From the NCBI GenBank assembly GCA_046297935.1, contig JBKBHA010000001.1:248001-312000 (forward strand): DNA of 64,000 bases, written 5' to 3'. Each line of letters opens with the position of its first letter. Position 1 is the first letter of the stretch. Of this stretch, positions 8,173 through 18,241 are shown piece by piece. Position numbers and translations under genes: made by a program. A model generated the notes under the pieces. The model made no database searches, was not told where the DNA came from, and saw nothing but the letters and a program-made list of their open reading frames with translations. Origin of the DNA: CAYMZZ01 sp046297935 (GTDB lineage: Bacteria > Bacteroidota > Bacteroidia > Chitinophagales > Chitinophagaceae).

Positions 8173-9471
8173 GTGAAGCGTGCAATTAACTGGATCCGGC
8201 GATCGGCAGGTTCAGATTTCGCAAGGGTTTCAGCCTGGTCAGGCGTGGCCACTGTGCTAAAGATGCTCACTGGTGTCATTTCAACTAAAGTAATTGCTGC
8301 AACTATCGGGACGGTTGGAGTAGGCCTGGTAGGGAACTTTCTGAATAGTGTCGCCATTCTTTCGCTGTTGGGCACCGGCGGTATCGGCCAGGGAGTTACA
8401 AAAGCAATTGCTGAGAACTTTGACAAGCCCGAAAAGCAGCAGAACATCATCAGGCAGGCGATTCGCATCACATTAATAAGTACCGCCATTGTAGCGTTGT
8501 TGGTGGTCTTGTTTAGTAGTGTATTGGGCGACACATTATTCAAGTCTCAGCAGTACCGGTCGATCATTATTCTTTTCGGAATAACCCTGATACTTTACAC
8601 CGTGAACATGCTAATTGTAAGCATTGTAAACGGGTTTAAGCAGTTTAAGAAGTTCATCTCAATAAACGTCGTCACCAGTATCGGATCGCTGGTGATAGGC
8701 GTAATATTAGTGCTGCAGTATGGCTTGTATGGCGCGTTGATCAGCACTGTCTTGTCACAAACCATTATCGTTGCGCTGACGTTTTATATGGTTCGCCGTG
8801 AGCAGTGGTTTCGTTCTATATTCAACTGGGTAAAGCCCGATTGGAATGTTATTCGGGTGCTCTTGTCGTTCACCCTCATGGCGGTGGTTTCAATTCTTTC
8901 GGTTCAGTCTTCGCAACTGGTCGTTCGCATTCATATCGGCGAAACGATATCAATGGCCGACGCGGGAATCTGGGAAGCTGTGAACCGAATTTCGGCGATG
9001 TATTTAATGGTAGTAACCACCAGCATCAGTACCTATTATCTTCCACGTTTATCGGAAATACGTGAGCCGGGCGCCCTTCGTCGTGAGATCTTTCAGACAA
9101 TGAGCATGTTGCTACCGGCTGTATTTGCTATTTGTGTGGTAGTATATCTTCTGAAAGACATTATTCTTCGTTTGTTATTTACCTCCGACTTTCTGCCAGC
9201 ACGTGACCTGTTTCTTTTTCAAATGATTGGCGACTTCTTTAAGATCGCAAGTCTGACGGTGGCATTCCTGTTCTGGGCAAAGGCGAAAACGCTGTTATTT
9301 ATTCTGAGTGAGCTAGTAGCTGCTGGCGGCTTCATATCAATGGCTTTCTGGTTTACAAATCGTTTTGGTGTGGTAGGAGCGTCTTACGCACATGCGTTAA
9401 ACTATGCGGTCTATTTTTGCCTGGTAGTCTTCATTTTTAGAAAAATCTTGTTTACTCGGAGTTCAGGATAG
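8173..9471 (+). CDS. O-antigen/polysaccharide flippase, Wzx-like
   Basis: Polytopic inner-membrane protein of the MOP/polysaccharide-transporter superfamily, 432 residues with about 12 hydrophobic segments. It would flip undecaprenyl-linked repeat units to the periplasm. The start is GTG at 8173, one base after the aminotransferase stop; the first internal Met lies some 30 residues in, past the family-typical start region. The segments GVISTKVIAATIGTVGVGLVGNF and NRISAMYLMVVTTSISTYYLPRLSE resemble WzxE/Wzx O-antigen translocases. It is the only flippase seen in the locus. Confidence 0.88.
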   Translation: MKRAINWIRRSAGSDFARVSAWSGVATVLKMLTGVISTKVIAATIGTVGVGLVGNFLNSVAILSLLGTGGIGQGVTKAIAENFDKPEKQQNIIRQAIRITLISTAIVALLVVLFSSVLGDTLFKSQQYRSIIILFGITLILYTVNMLIVSIVNGFKQFKKFISINVVTSIGSLVIGVILVLQYGLYGALISTVLSQTIIVALTFYMVRREQWFRSIFNWVKPDWNVIRVLLSFTLMAVVSILSVQSSQLVVRIHIGETISMADAGIWEAVNRISAMYLMVVTTSISTYYLPRLSEIREPGALRREIFQTMSMLLPAVFAICVVVYLLKDIILRLLFTSDFLPARDLFLFQMIGDFFKIASLTVAFLFWAKAKTLLFILSELVAAGGFISMAFWFTNRFGVVGASYAHALNYAVYFCLVVFIFRKILFTRSSG

Positions 9472-9476
9472 TCCTT

Positions 9477-10682
9477 ATGCCCAATCGTAGTTCTGTTTTA
9501 TTTTTTCGAACTTATCCGAAAGTAGATGGCACATTTACACTGCTAATTCGGCTTAGCCGATATTTGGATGGCAAGGGATATAGCGTTTACTTTTTGTTGA
9601 AAAGACAGGAGTACGCTGCCGGAATTATCGACCAGATTCAATCTACCGCCAAAATTATATTTACAGATGAGCTCGACTCGATGAAACAGAGTGGAACCTT
9701 GCCTCCTGTTGATATTATTCATGGTATTGTATCTGGTGATGCGTTGTACTGGTTGTATACTGAACTCAAGCAGGTTTATTTTCCCGCAGCCGCGGCGGTA
9801 ATTGGCAGCTATCACCCTCGCGCATATTATACAGAAACCTGGTTCGGTCCAACCCAGGATACCATACTGACGCGTAAACTTTTTAGGAAAATTCCCCCGG
9901 CTAATCTGTGCTTCATGAATGAATCGGTTCGTGCCGAAAACGCGCGATTGTTCCGATGTGACTTTAGCAAATCGCCGATTATACCTCTGCCTATTCAGGT
10001 TGGCCCTTTTAATCGGGCGTTGAACCAGGTGGTACGCAACAGAGTCGTGAGCGTTGGCCGACTGGTCGAATTTAAAAGGTATGTGATGCCGGTTATAGAT
10101 TGCATTATTGATCTGCGGCAGAAAGGAATGGAATATGATTTTCATGTGTATGGCGACGGGCCTCTTCTTGGCGAGGTGCAGGCATATGTGGAAGAAAAGA
10201 GAGCAGGCGATTTTGTGAAGCTTTTTGGCCCACTCGACTATTCCCGTTTTGCCGAAGTGGTGGAGCCGGCCGGAGTGTTTGTGGGTATGGGAACTGCCAT
10301 GCTGGAGAGCTCAGCTCTTGGGGTACCATCCCTAATTGCAATAGAATCAAACGACCAGTTTACCTACGGCTGGTCATTCGATCAGCAGGGATATGAAGTT
10401 GGCGAGGTCCTTGAAGGTAAAGAAATGATGCCCTATGATTCTTTTCTTCAGGAAGCCTGGAACGCCAACTGCGACGAGTATAAAAGAATGAGCATCGCCA
10501 GTTGGAATCGGGCGAAGATGTTTTCCATTGAAGCCGTTGGCAGGTCCTACGAAGAATTTATTAACCAGGCAGATGACCAGTTCATATTCGAAGTGAGTAA
10601 ATGGCGTTTGCTGTTCGTAAGGTTGGCCCGACAATTGAGCAAGTTTAAACCATTGGTCAAACGTAAATATATTCATAAATAG
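9477..10682 (+). CDS. Glycosyltransferase, GT4-like
   Basis: Predicted GT-B fold retaining glycosyltransferase, 401 residues. The C-terminal half has the GT4 layout: VVSVGRLVEFKRY near residue 190, HVYGDGPLLGEV, then the donor-site region GMGTAMLESSALGVPSLIA. The N-terminal half is less conserved, as usual for the acceptor domain. It lies between the flippase and asparagine synthetase genes with gaps of five and zero bases. Donor and acceptor are not predictable. Confidence 0.82.
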   Translation: MPNRSSVLFFRTYPKVDGTFTLLIRLSRYLDGKGYSVYFLLKRQEYAAGIIDQIQSTAKIIFTDELDSMKQSGTLPPVDIIHGIVSGDALYWLYTELKQVYFPAAAAVIGSYHPRAYYTETWFGPTQDTILTRKLFRKIPPANLCFMNESVRAENARLFRCDFSKSPIIPLPIQVGPFNRALNQVVRNRVVSVGRLVEFKRYVMPVIDCIIDLRQKGMEYDFHVYGDGPLLGEVQAYVEEKRAGDFVKLFGPLDYSRFAEVVEPAGVFVGMGTAMLESSALGVPSLIAIESNDQFTYGWSFDQQGYEVGEVLEGKEMMPYDSFLQEAWNANCDEYKRMSIASWNRAKMFSIEAVGRSYEEFINQADDQFIFEVSKWRLLFVRLARQLSKFKPLVKRKYIHK

Positions 10683-12530
10683 ATGTGTGGAATTGCTGGT
10701 TTCATAGATGGAACTAAAATACTACCGGTTTTGCAGGCAATGACGCGGAAGATTAGTCACCGCGGACCAGACGACGAAGGATATTATTTCCAGGCACCTG
10801 TAGCGTTGGGTCACCGTCGACTCTCCATCATCGATTTATCGGCTGCAGGCCATCAACCTATGCAGTTTGAAGGGCTGACGATGGTATTTAACGGCGAAGT
10901 GTATAACTATGCCGAGATCAAAAAAGAATTGCAGGCAAAGGGCTACCAATTCAGCTCTAATTCCGACACTGAAGTGGTGCTGAAAGCTTTTCATTGTTGG
11001 CAAACCGACTGTATCAACAGGTTTATTGGCATGTATGCTTTCGCCATTTATGACGAACGAAGCCGGGAATTATATCTGTTTCGCGACAGGGCTGGTGTGA
11101 AGCCGTTATACTATTACCATAAGGGAGCTTCGTTTGCTTTTGCCAGTGAACTGAAAGCGTTAAAACCATTCCTGTCAAAGTCTGAACTATCTGCCCTTAA
11201 TCCGGAAGCCATTAGTTCCTTCTTCCGATATGGCTATATCACCGACAATATCAGTATTGTTCAGGACGTCTACAAACTTCCTCCCGGCCACTACTTAAAG
11301 TTTAAGGAAGGCAAACTGGAGGTTACTTGCTATTGGTCCGCGAGCTTCGAAGAAGATGACTCGCTACTACGGCGAACGGAAACGGAAATTCTGGATGAAC
11401 TGGAAAGCCTGATGGTTTCCTCCTTCAAATACCGCATGGTTTCTGATGTGCCTGTTGGAATATTTCTGAGTGGCGGAGTTGATAGCAGCCTGGTTGCATC
11501 CATACTAAGTCGCCATTACGGTAAAATACATACGTTCACCATTGGATTTGAAGAAGCGGCATTCGACGAATCAACGGCCGCTGCCAACATCGCTTCTTAT
11601 CTTGGAACAACACATACCAGTGCTATTCTGAGACCTTCGGAGGGACACCAGTTGTTAGACAGGCTGTACGACGTTTTTGATGAACCACAAGGCGACACTT
11701 CGAGCGTGCCAACTACATTTGTATCACAGCTTGCCAAAAAGAACGGAGTGAAAGTGGTATTGAGTGCCGATGGTGGAGATGAATTATTCGGTGGCTACAC
11801 GCGGTATTCCGCTTACCTGGCAAGATGGAAACAAATTAATCGCATGGGAACAGTAGGCCGACAACTGGCTGCCGGCCTTTTGCAGGCAGGACTACCATTC
11901 CTTTCCAGGGGAAAGGCCGAGCAACGCGATCGGTTTATCAGCATTTTAAGGCAACCTTCGTTTGCGGGATTCTATCAGTCTATACTACGGACCAACAATG
12001 ACAGGCAGTTGTCTGACCTGCTTAATGATTATCGGCCCTCTGTTGATAAAGTTTCGGCAACTGCCAGACTCAACCAGATGATCGAATGGGATTTTAATCA
12101 TTATCTTCCCAATAATAACCTGACAAAGGTTGACCGTGCTACAATGTTCAATTCTATTGAAGGTCGCGAACCATTCCTGGATCATCGATTGATAGAGTTT
12201 GCCGCCAAATTACCGGTAGAGTACAAGATTCGTAACGGTGTGAAGAAATATCTCCTTAAAAAAATTCTGGGAAGGTATTTGCCAACGGAGCTCTACGACT
12301 TACCTAAAAAAGGATTTGCTGCACCATTTAAAGACTGGCTGAAGAATAATTACAAACCTGCACTTGCCAAAACCTTCGATCCCCACAAATTCGATAACCC
12401 TTATTTGAATAAAAAGGAGGTGCTGGAGCAAGTTGGGCGCTATCAGAAAGACCAGGAGGTGAATCTTGTTACGCTTTGGCATTTGTATAATTTCCAGCTC
12501 TGGTACGAGAGGTGGATTTCAGAAGAATGA
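10683..12530 (+). CDS. asnB: Asparagine synthetase (glutamine-hydrolysing) family, paralogue 1
   Basis: Two-domain amidotransferase, 615 residues. Cys2 of MCGIAGF is the N-terminal nucleophile of the class II glutaminase, which needs Met removal. The synthetase domain has the pyrophosphate loop SGGVDSS near residue 262. Relatives in surface-glycan clusters are often thought to amidate uronic-acid or amino-acid substituents rather than make free asparagine. The gene starts directly after the previous stop and overlaps the next GT start by ATGA. A second paralogue lies at 21896. Confidence 0.92.
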   Translation: MCGIAGFIDGTKILPVLQAMTRKISHRGPDDEGYYFQAPVALGHRRLSIIDLSAAGHQPMQFEGLTMVFNGEVYNYAEIKKELQAKGYQFSSNSDTEVVLKAFHCWQTDCINRFIGMYAFAIYDERSRELYLFRDRAGVKPLYYYHKGASFAFASELKALKPFLSKSELSALNPEAISSFFRYGYITDNISIVQDVYKLPPGHYLKFKEGKLEVTCYWSASFEEDDSLLRRTETEILDELESLMVSSFKYRMVSDVPVGIFLSGGVDSSLVASILSRHYGKIHTFTIGFEEAAFDESTAAANIASYLGTTHTSAILRPSEGHQLLDRLYDVFDEPQGDTSSVPTTFVSQLAKKNGVKVVLSADGGDELFGGYTRYSAYLARWKQINRMGTVGRQLAAGLLQAGLPFLSRGKAEQRDRFISILRQPSFAGFYQSILRTNNDRQLSDLLNDYRPSVDKVSATARLNQMIEWDFNHYLPNNNLTKVDRATMFNSIEGREPFLDHRLIEFAAKLPVEYKIRNGVKKYLLKKILGRYLPTELYDLPKKGFAAPFKDWLKNNYKPALAKTFDPHKFDNPYLNKKEVLEQVGRYQKDQEVNLVTLWHLYNFQLWYERWISEE

Positions 12531-13657
12531 GTATGAAAACAGTAGTTCACATCATCGACGGATTGGGCCGGGGCGGCACGGAAACGCTATTGGCTGATTT
12601 GTTGCCACATATGAGCCGCCACTATCGCATTGTACTGGTTACGGTTTCCTCACAAAATGAATTTGGCGATTCGATCTTTCAATACTGTGAAAAGCATTAT
12701 TGTCTGGAGCATGAGAGTCCAAGGCACTTCTTTCGGTCGCTTCGGCGACTGGAGAAGATTATTCATCGCCATCAACCCGCGTTGGTACGATCGCAACTGG
12801 TGCTAAGTTCGGTGCTGGCGCGACTGGCTACGCCAAAACAGACCCCACTTGTAGTTAGTATACACAATACACTATCTTCACTCATTCCGCGTACATTATC
12901 AGGAAAGCTCATTAAATGGATAGAGTCGAACGTTCGAAAGAACAATGTGCTTCTGGTTGGCGTTACTCAGGCAATCGTTGATGACTACAGAAGCTTTTTT
13001 TCGTATCGTGGGCCGCATCGGATATTGTACAACTATGTTCGAGAAGAGTTTTTTGAACTGCAACCTGGCCGTCTCGAAACTGATGGAGTGTTGCGGGTAG
13101 TAGCAGTTGGGAACCTTCGCCCTCAAAAGAATTACCCTTTTATACTCGATGCCTTTTTCAAATTAAAAGAAGTGCCGGTATCGCTTGACATCTATGGAGA
13201 GGGGCCGCTGCGGGCAAAACTAGAGAACCAGATCAAGGTACAGCAACTGAATGTGCAATTGAAAGGGAAGACGGCCGATGTAGCATCGATATTAGAGCAA
13301 TATGATGTGTTTTTAATGTTGTCGTCGTTTGAGGGCTTTGGTATTGCAGTTGCTGAGGCAATGGCAGCGTACAAGCCGCTGATACTTTCCGATATTGAAG
13401 TCTTGCGCGAAATAACTGATTCCCGTGCAATATTCGTTTCGCTGGATTCGGCGGATGCTCTGGCAAATGTTTTCAAACAGATTTCTAAAAACCCGGCAGG
13501 GCTCAACGATATGGTATTGGCAAACAGGAGGAAGGCAGAGCAGGACTACAGCCGGGCGGCATACCTGAGAACACTGTTGGAAATCTATGAGCAGGCGCTC
13601 AACGGCAAGCCTTCAACAAAAACCAAAGCCAATTCAAATCCGCAAACCACTTTATAA
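12527..13657 (+). CDS. Glycosyltransferase, GT4 family
   Basis: GT-B glycosyltransferase. I chose the ATG at 12527, which overlaps the asnB stop (ATGA), giving 376 residues and the N-terminus MSMKTVVHIIDGLGRGGTE. The glycine-rich GRGGTE loop near residue 14 is typical of GT4. The donor-binding region FEGFGIAVAEAMA near residue 270 has the E-x7-E pattern. RVVAVGNLRPQKNYPFIL marks the start of the C-terminal Rossmann domain. It belongs to the same tightly packed run as its neighbours. Confidence 0.9.
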   Translation: MSMKTVVHIIDGLGRGGTETLLADLLPHMSRHYRIVLVTVSSQNEFGDSIFQYCEKHYCLEHESPRHFFRSLRRLEKIIHRHQPALVRSQLVLSSVLARLATPKQTPLVVSIHNTLSSLIPRTLSGKLIKWIESNVRKNNVLLVGVTQAIVDDYRSFFSYRGPHRILYNYVREEFFELQPGRLETDGVLRVVAVGNLRPQKNYPFILDAFFKLKEVPVSLDIYGEGPLRAKLENQIKVQQLNVQLKGKTADVASILEQYDVFLMLSSFEGFGIAVAEAMAAYKPLILSDIEVLREITDSRAIFVSLDSADALANVFKQISKNPAGLNDMVLANRRKAEQDYSRAAYLRTLLEIYEQALNGKPSTKTKANSNPQTTL

Positions 13658-13665
13658 GTATTTAT

Positions 13666-14433
13666 ATGTCCATCCAATCAAAGGTAAAAACGCTTTTCTG
13701 GTATTTGAGTAAACCGAAGTATTATCCGGAGTTGTTTAAGCTGGTCAGAATGCGGCTTTCGAACGATCGGCGGGAGAATACCATGCAGGAAGCGACCGCC
13801 TGGTGCAAAGCGAATTCTATTCCTTTAGCCGATGCAATACGTCAGATCACCGGACAATCGCAGGTCCCGGCCATTACTGATTTATATGCCGATATCTATC
13901 AGCAATCAATGCAACGACAGCAAACCTGTCCGGTAAAAATGGGTGGCCCCGGTGCCATCGACCTCTTATATCACCTTTGCGAGTACGCGAAAGCTGAGAA
14001 AGTGATTGAAACGGGCGTGGCCTATGGTTGGTCATCGCTGGCGATTCTGCTGTCGGTATCGAAGCGGGCCGGAAAACTTTATAGCAATGATCTGCCTTAT
14101 GCCAAGCTGAACAATGAAGACTTTGTGGGTTATGTGGTTCCGGAAAATCTGAAGCAATACTGGGAGTTGATCCGGCTGCCCGATAAAACAGGAATAAAAC
14201 TTGCCATTTCAAAATCCGGAACGATCGATCTATGCCACTATGATAGCGACAAATCCTACGCTGGCCGGAAGTTTGCGTACCCATTGCTTTGGGCAGCGTT
14301 GCGAAACGGAGGTGTTTTTATTTCCGACGATATTCAGGACAATTTTGGTTTCAGGGACTTTTGTAATGAAATGAAACGTACCCCAGTAATTACTGCATTC
14401 GACAATAAGTATATTGGAGTATTGATTAAATGA
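13666..14433 (+). CDS. Class I SAM-dependent methyltransferase-like protein
   Basis: 255-residue soluble protein with a Rossmann methyltransferase core. The SAM-binding segment VIETGVAYGWSSLAILL (about residues 106-122) matches motif I. IDLCHYDSDKSYAGR and GGVFISDD match the Methyltransf_24/cephalosporin-hydroxylase-like group. A polysaccharide O-methylation role is inferred from context only. Its stop overlaps the start of the DUF4838 gene by four bases. Confidence 0.75.
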   Translation: MSIQSKVKTLFWYLSKPKYYPELFKLVRMRLSNDRRENTMQEATAWCKANSIPLADAIRQITGQSQVPAITDLYADIYQQSMQRQQTCPVKMGGPGAIDLLYHLCEYAKAEKVIETGVAYGWSSLAILLSVSKRAGKLYSNDLPYAKLNNEDFVGYVVPENLKQYWELIRLPDKTGIKLAISKSGTIDLCHYDSDKSYAGRKFAYPLLWAALRNGGVFISDDIQDNFGFRDFCNEMKRTPVITAFDNKYIGVLIK

Positions 14434-16991
14434 GATTCTCATTCAGTATAATACTGCTATTGTCAGCTACGATCCATTTGTGCTGCGGAAGTAGCCATCC
14501 TGCTTCTGGCGGTCCCTTAATGGATTCCGACACGGCCATTCGGGTAGCTGCTTCACAACGTTCGGATGATCAGCAGGCGCAACCACCTGTTGCTTCCGAC
14601 GATTCGCTGGCAACTGCTGCTAACATTTTGAAAAATCAGCTGCTTCGTGCTGGCATTAAAAGCGTGGCGGTCAGTACGAACTCAGCCGATGTTGAACGGA
14701 CTAACTATATCACCCTGTTGTTGCGAACACAATTGCCAGCTTCGCTCAGTTCGGTTGCTCGTTCGATGAGCCAAATGAATCCAGAAGGCTACTTCATCCG
14801 TTCCGACGGACGAAAGGTTCTGATTGTAGGGAATACCTCAGTTGCAGTGCGGCATGGGGTGTACGACTACCTGGAACAACTGGGTTTTCGTTATTTTCAG
14901 CCAGGCGAAGAATGGGAGATCATACCCGTTGTTAAAACCATATTTCCAAATTACGAACGACTGAACCAGCCCGACTATCATACCCGGATGCTCGCTAACG
15001 GACATGGTTTCCTGAAGAACGATACATTGTCTGCACGGTTTCAAAACTGGGCCGATGCCAACCGGCTTGGTGGTTTCTTTCAATTGAATATTGGCCACAT
15101 ATATCAGCAAATAGTGGCCAACAACAAAAGCGAGTTCGAAGCCCATCCCGAATACTTTGGCGCGCCGGTAAAAAAAGGTGAAATACCTGTAACGCCTAAG
15201 TTTAATGTTGCCAATGCGGGTCTGGTTGAACTCGTAAAGCGCGACGCGCTTTACCGAATAAAAGAGTCGGCCAGAATTGGACGACCATTGATGATGCTTT
15301 CCATGGAACCATCCGATGGGAGTGCGGGTTACTGCATGTCAGAGGCCTGTAAAGGAATTGGCGGTATTTCAGAACAGGTGTTTTACCTCGCCAACGAAGT
15401 TGCCAGGCATTTGCAAAAGCATCACCCTGGTATGTTGGTAGGGTCCTTCGCTTACAATGAACACATTCTGCCTCCAAAATTTCCCATGGAAAAAAATGTG
15501 TTCGTAATGGTGACAAATGGATTTAATCGCACCCAATACACAACGGTCCAATTACTGCAGCAATGGAAAAAGAAACTGCCAAAGGTTGGAGTGTACGAGT
15601 ACCTGAATGTGTACGAATGGGATAATGACATGCCGGGTAAGCCGCTGGCCAGCCAGCTTTCCTTCGTTAAGAAATCGATAAAGGACTATTACCGGGCAGG
15701 TGCTTCCGCCTATCTTGCCGAAACGAACGTAGGGTGGGTCAATAAGGGACTGGGGCAATACGTTGTTTCGAAATTACTATGGAATGTTGATGTAAATGTC
15801 GATTCGCTCGAAGATGAGTACTACAACCTTTGTTTTGGTACAGTTGCTCCCACCGTCAGAAAATTATACCAGTCGTTTGCAACGGCTCCCAAAGCTGTGC
15901 TAAGCGATAATTTGCTGGCAGAATGGATCGATCTGATTCAGTTAGCCGACCGTCAAAACCGAAGCCCGCAGGTGGCGGCCCGTTTGCACCATATCAAATT
16001 GTACCTGCATTATCTGGTGCTGTATAAAAAGCTGAAAGCGAATCCTACGCCGGCATTGATGACAGAGTTGCTCAGTTTTGCCAACCGCACCATGAATATT
16101 TCGGCTTTCGCCACCGTGCCGGTGATGGCTTCGCTGCCAAAATCGATGGGTTTTCCGAAATTATCATACTATTCAAATCCCAATCAGCAATGGCGAAAAG
16201 CCACCAGTCCCGTAGCAAACAGTGAGGCAGATCGACTGATTGCCGGGGATCGTAGCTCGCTACAGGTGGTGAAGGGCCTGCGACTGCAGGTTGAGGCCGC
16301 CAGGTTTGAAAATAGCCAGCTGACGGGTAATACACCTGCAGGCAGCATCAAAAAGCCCGGTGTCACTTTTGTCGGATTAACGCGTTTTATTGTTCGAATC
16401 AATAAGCAATCAAACCAGAATCTTATAGAGTTGATGGGCGGATTGTCGGCAAAAACAAATGCAGGTCAGCCCAACACGATTAAAGTTTATGATTTTGGCT
16501 TGTTCCAATCTATAAAAGCCGAGGCAAATGTTTTATTGCTGCATGAGCAGCGTTCCATGCAGGTAAAGGAAAGTTTTTCCCTGGCCTCGTTGAAGCCAGG
16601 CCTGTACATCATTGAAGTGGAAGACATGCAGCGCGCTTTCAATATTTCAATGAGCGGCGACTTACATTATAATGTTGCTGTATCACAGGATCTGATTCTT
16701 CAAACAAGTTCGGTGACCGGCCTGAACAATATGATACTTTTTGTTCCCGAAGGCACCTCGCAGTTCGTAATCAACAAAACCAAGAGTCTGCGGGTGCAAA
16801 GCCCAACTGGTCGTATACTTGATTTTGCCGACAACAAAAATTCCTCCCATGTTATTGAAGTCAAAAAAGGGGAGGCGGGTCACTGGCTGCTATTTTATCA
16901 GGCCGGCGTGTTGAATTTAGAGGGCGTACCACCTTATTTGGGAATAGATCCCCAGCGATACCTGAAGCCAATTACCGATTCTTCAAATTAG
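14430..16991 (+). CDS. DUF4838 lipoprotein with GH67-N-like region
   Basis: 853-residue predicted lipoprotein; the signal peptide ends in LCCG at about residues 18-21. An alpha-glucuronidase N-terminal-like domain is suggested around residues 55-170, with YDYLEQLGFRYFQPGEEW. The central region about 180-490 resembles DUF4838 (MLSMEPSDGSAGYC, YLNVYEWDNDMPG). The C-terminal third looks beta-rich and unassigned. DUF4838 proteins are usually treated as TIM-barrel glycoside-hydrolase-like, but I cannot point to confirmed catalytic residues. Its position inside the biosynthetic run suggests trimming or modification of the exported polymer. Gene start overlaps the methyltransferase stop. Confidence 0.78.
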   Translation: MRFSFSIILLLSATIHLCCGSSHPASGGPLMDSDTAIRVAASQRSDDQQAQPPVASDDSLATAANILKNQLLRAGIKSVAVSTNSADVERTNYITLLLRTQLPASLSSVARSMSQMNPEGYFIRSDGRKVLIVGNTSVAVRHGVYDYLEQLGFRYFQPGEEWEIIPVVKTIFPNYERLNQPDYHTRMLANGHGFLKNDTLSARFQNWADANRLGGFFQLNIGHIYQQIVANNKSEFEAHPEYFGAPVKKGEIPVTPKFNVANAGLVELVKRDALYRIKESARIGRPLMMLSMEPSDGSAGYCMSEACKGIGGISEQVFYLANEVARHLQKHHPGMLVGSFAYNEHILPPKFPMEKNVFVMVTNGFNRTQYTTVQLLQQWKKKLPKVGVYEYLNVYEWDNDMPGKPLASQLSFVKKSIKDYYRAGASAYLAETNVGWVNKGLGQYVVSKLLWNVDVNVDSLEDEYYNLCFGTVAPTVRKLYQSFATAPKAVLSDNLLAEWIDLIQLADRQNRSPQVAARLHHIKLYLHYLVLYKKLKANPTPALMTELLSFANRTMNISAFATVPVMASLPKSMGFPKLSYYSNPNQQWRKATSPVANSEADRLIAGDRSSLQVVKGLRLQVEAARFENSQLTGNTPAGSIKKPGVTFVGLTRFIVRINKQSNQNLIELMGGLSAKTNAGQPNTIKVYDFGLFQSIKAEANVLLLHEQRSMQVKESFSLASLKPGLYIIEVEDMQRAFNISMSGDLHYNVAVSQDLILQTSSVTGLNNMILFVPEGTSQFVINKTKSLRVQSPTGRILDFADNKNSSHVIEVKKGEAGHWLLFYQAGVLNLEGVPPYLGIDPQRYLKPITDSSN

Positions 16992-16999
16992 ACTGCTTT

Positions 17000-18241
17000 T
17001 TGAAAACTTATAATATACTCTACATCAGTTACGACGGCCTGACTGATCCGTTGGGTCAATCGCAGATCTTACCCTATCTGGTTGGCTTATCGGCTCATGG
17101 CTATCGGTTTACGATCCTCAGTTTTGAAAAAAAGGACCGTTTTGCCCGGGAGGGATCAAAACTGAAGGCTGTCTGCAATTCAGCTCAAATTAACTGGGCT
17201 CCTGAAATTTTTACCAGCAGGCCTCCGGTACTCGCCAAGATTTACGATCGCTGGAAGATGAAGCAGGCGGTGAAGAAATTGCACAACCAGTATCGATTCG
17301 ACATGCTGCACTGCAGAAGCTACATATCAGCTGAAATGGGCTTGTGGATGAAGAAGAAATACGGCACCATCTTCTTCTTTGATATGCGAGGTTTTTGGGC
17401 TGATGAAAAGGTAGACGGGGGACAGTGGAAGCAGTCCAATCCTTTTTTTAGAGCGGTGTATCATCACTATAAAAAACGCGAACGCCAGTTCTTGCGGAAG
17501 GCGGATGCAATTGTTAGCTTAACCGAGGCAGCCAAAGTTGAAATGCATCGAAAGCCGGCCTTTAAGGATTTGGCGATTGACGTTATTCCCTGTTGTGCAG
17601 ATCTCGACTTATTCGACTTTAACAAGGTTGATCCGCTGGCGGTAAAATCGGCTGCTCTGGAGCTCGAAATCAAGCCAACTACGAGGGTGATCTCTTATCT
17701 GGGGTCAGTAGGTGGTTGGTATATGACACACGAGATGTTTACCTTTTTCAAACAGCTTCGCGAAAGCTATAGCGATTTCGTGATGCTGGTACTGTCAAAG
17801 GACGATCCTGAGCGAATCCGACAGGATGCCGCCGCAGCGGGTGTGCCGTCCGAAGCACTGCGAATTAGATTTGCCAGCCGACAGGAAGTTCCGGTTTTTC
17901 TGGCACTCAGCCATTGTAGCATTTTTTTTATACGTCCAACTTACTCTAAAATGGCATCGTCGCCTACCAAACATGCCGAATTGATGGGTATGGGTATACC
18001 TGTTATTTGCAACGATATTGGCGACACAGGACGCATTATTGAAGAGACAAATACCGGTGAAGTTATTCGCGATTTTAATACTTCGGCCTATCGCAGGGTG
18101 ATTGAAAAGATTCCGTACCTGTTATCGATGGAGCGGGCAGAAATTCGCAAACACGCGTTTACTTATTTCGATCTGCACACCGGCATAGCCAAATACCTTC
18201 AATTGTACAACAAGCTGATGCCGGAGGATGGAAATGCGTAA
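17000..18241 (+). CDS. Glycosyltransferase, GT4-like (TTG start)
   Basis: 413-residue GT-B protein starting with TTG at 17000, eight bases after the DUF4838 stop. The N-terminus KTYNILYISYDGLTDPLGQ fits the family, and no ATG occurs nearby in frame. The C-terminal donor region SSPTKHAELMGMGIPVICND is GT4-like. The segment STEMG-like RSYISAEMGLWMKKKYG precedes it. The last 14 bases overlap the next glycosyltransferase. Specificity is unknown. Confidence 0.82.
   Translation: MKTYNILYISYDGLTDPLGQSQILPYLVGLSAHGYRFTILSFEKKDRFAREGSKLKAVCNSAQINWAPEIFTSRPPVLAKIYDRWKMKQAVKKLHNQYRFDMLHCRSYISAEMGLWMKKKYGTIFFFDMRGFWADEKVDGGQWKQSNPFFRAVYHHYKKRERQFLRKADAIVSLTEAAKVEMHRKPAFKDLAIDVIPCCADLDLFDFNKVDPLAVKSAALELEIKPTTRVISYLGSVGGWYMTHEMFTFFKQLRESYSDFVMLVLSKDDPERIRQDAAAAGVPSEALRIRFASRQEVPVFLALSHCSIFFIRPTYSKMASSPTKHAELMGMGIPVICNDIGDTGRIIEETNTGEVIRDFNTSAYRRVIEKIPYLLSMERAEIRKHAFTYFDLHTGIAKYLQLYNKLMPEDGNA

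Noticed and set aside
9543..10145. Minus-strand open frame within the GT4 gene at 9477
   Set aside because: Composition is rich in Asn/Arg with no motif; it is a shadow of the plus-strand gene.
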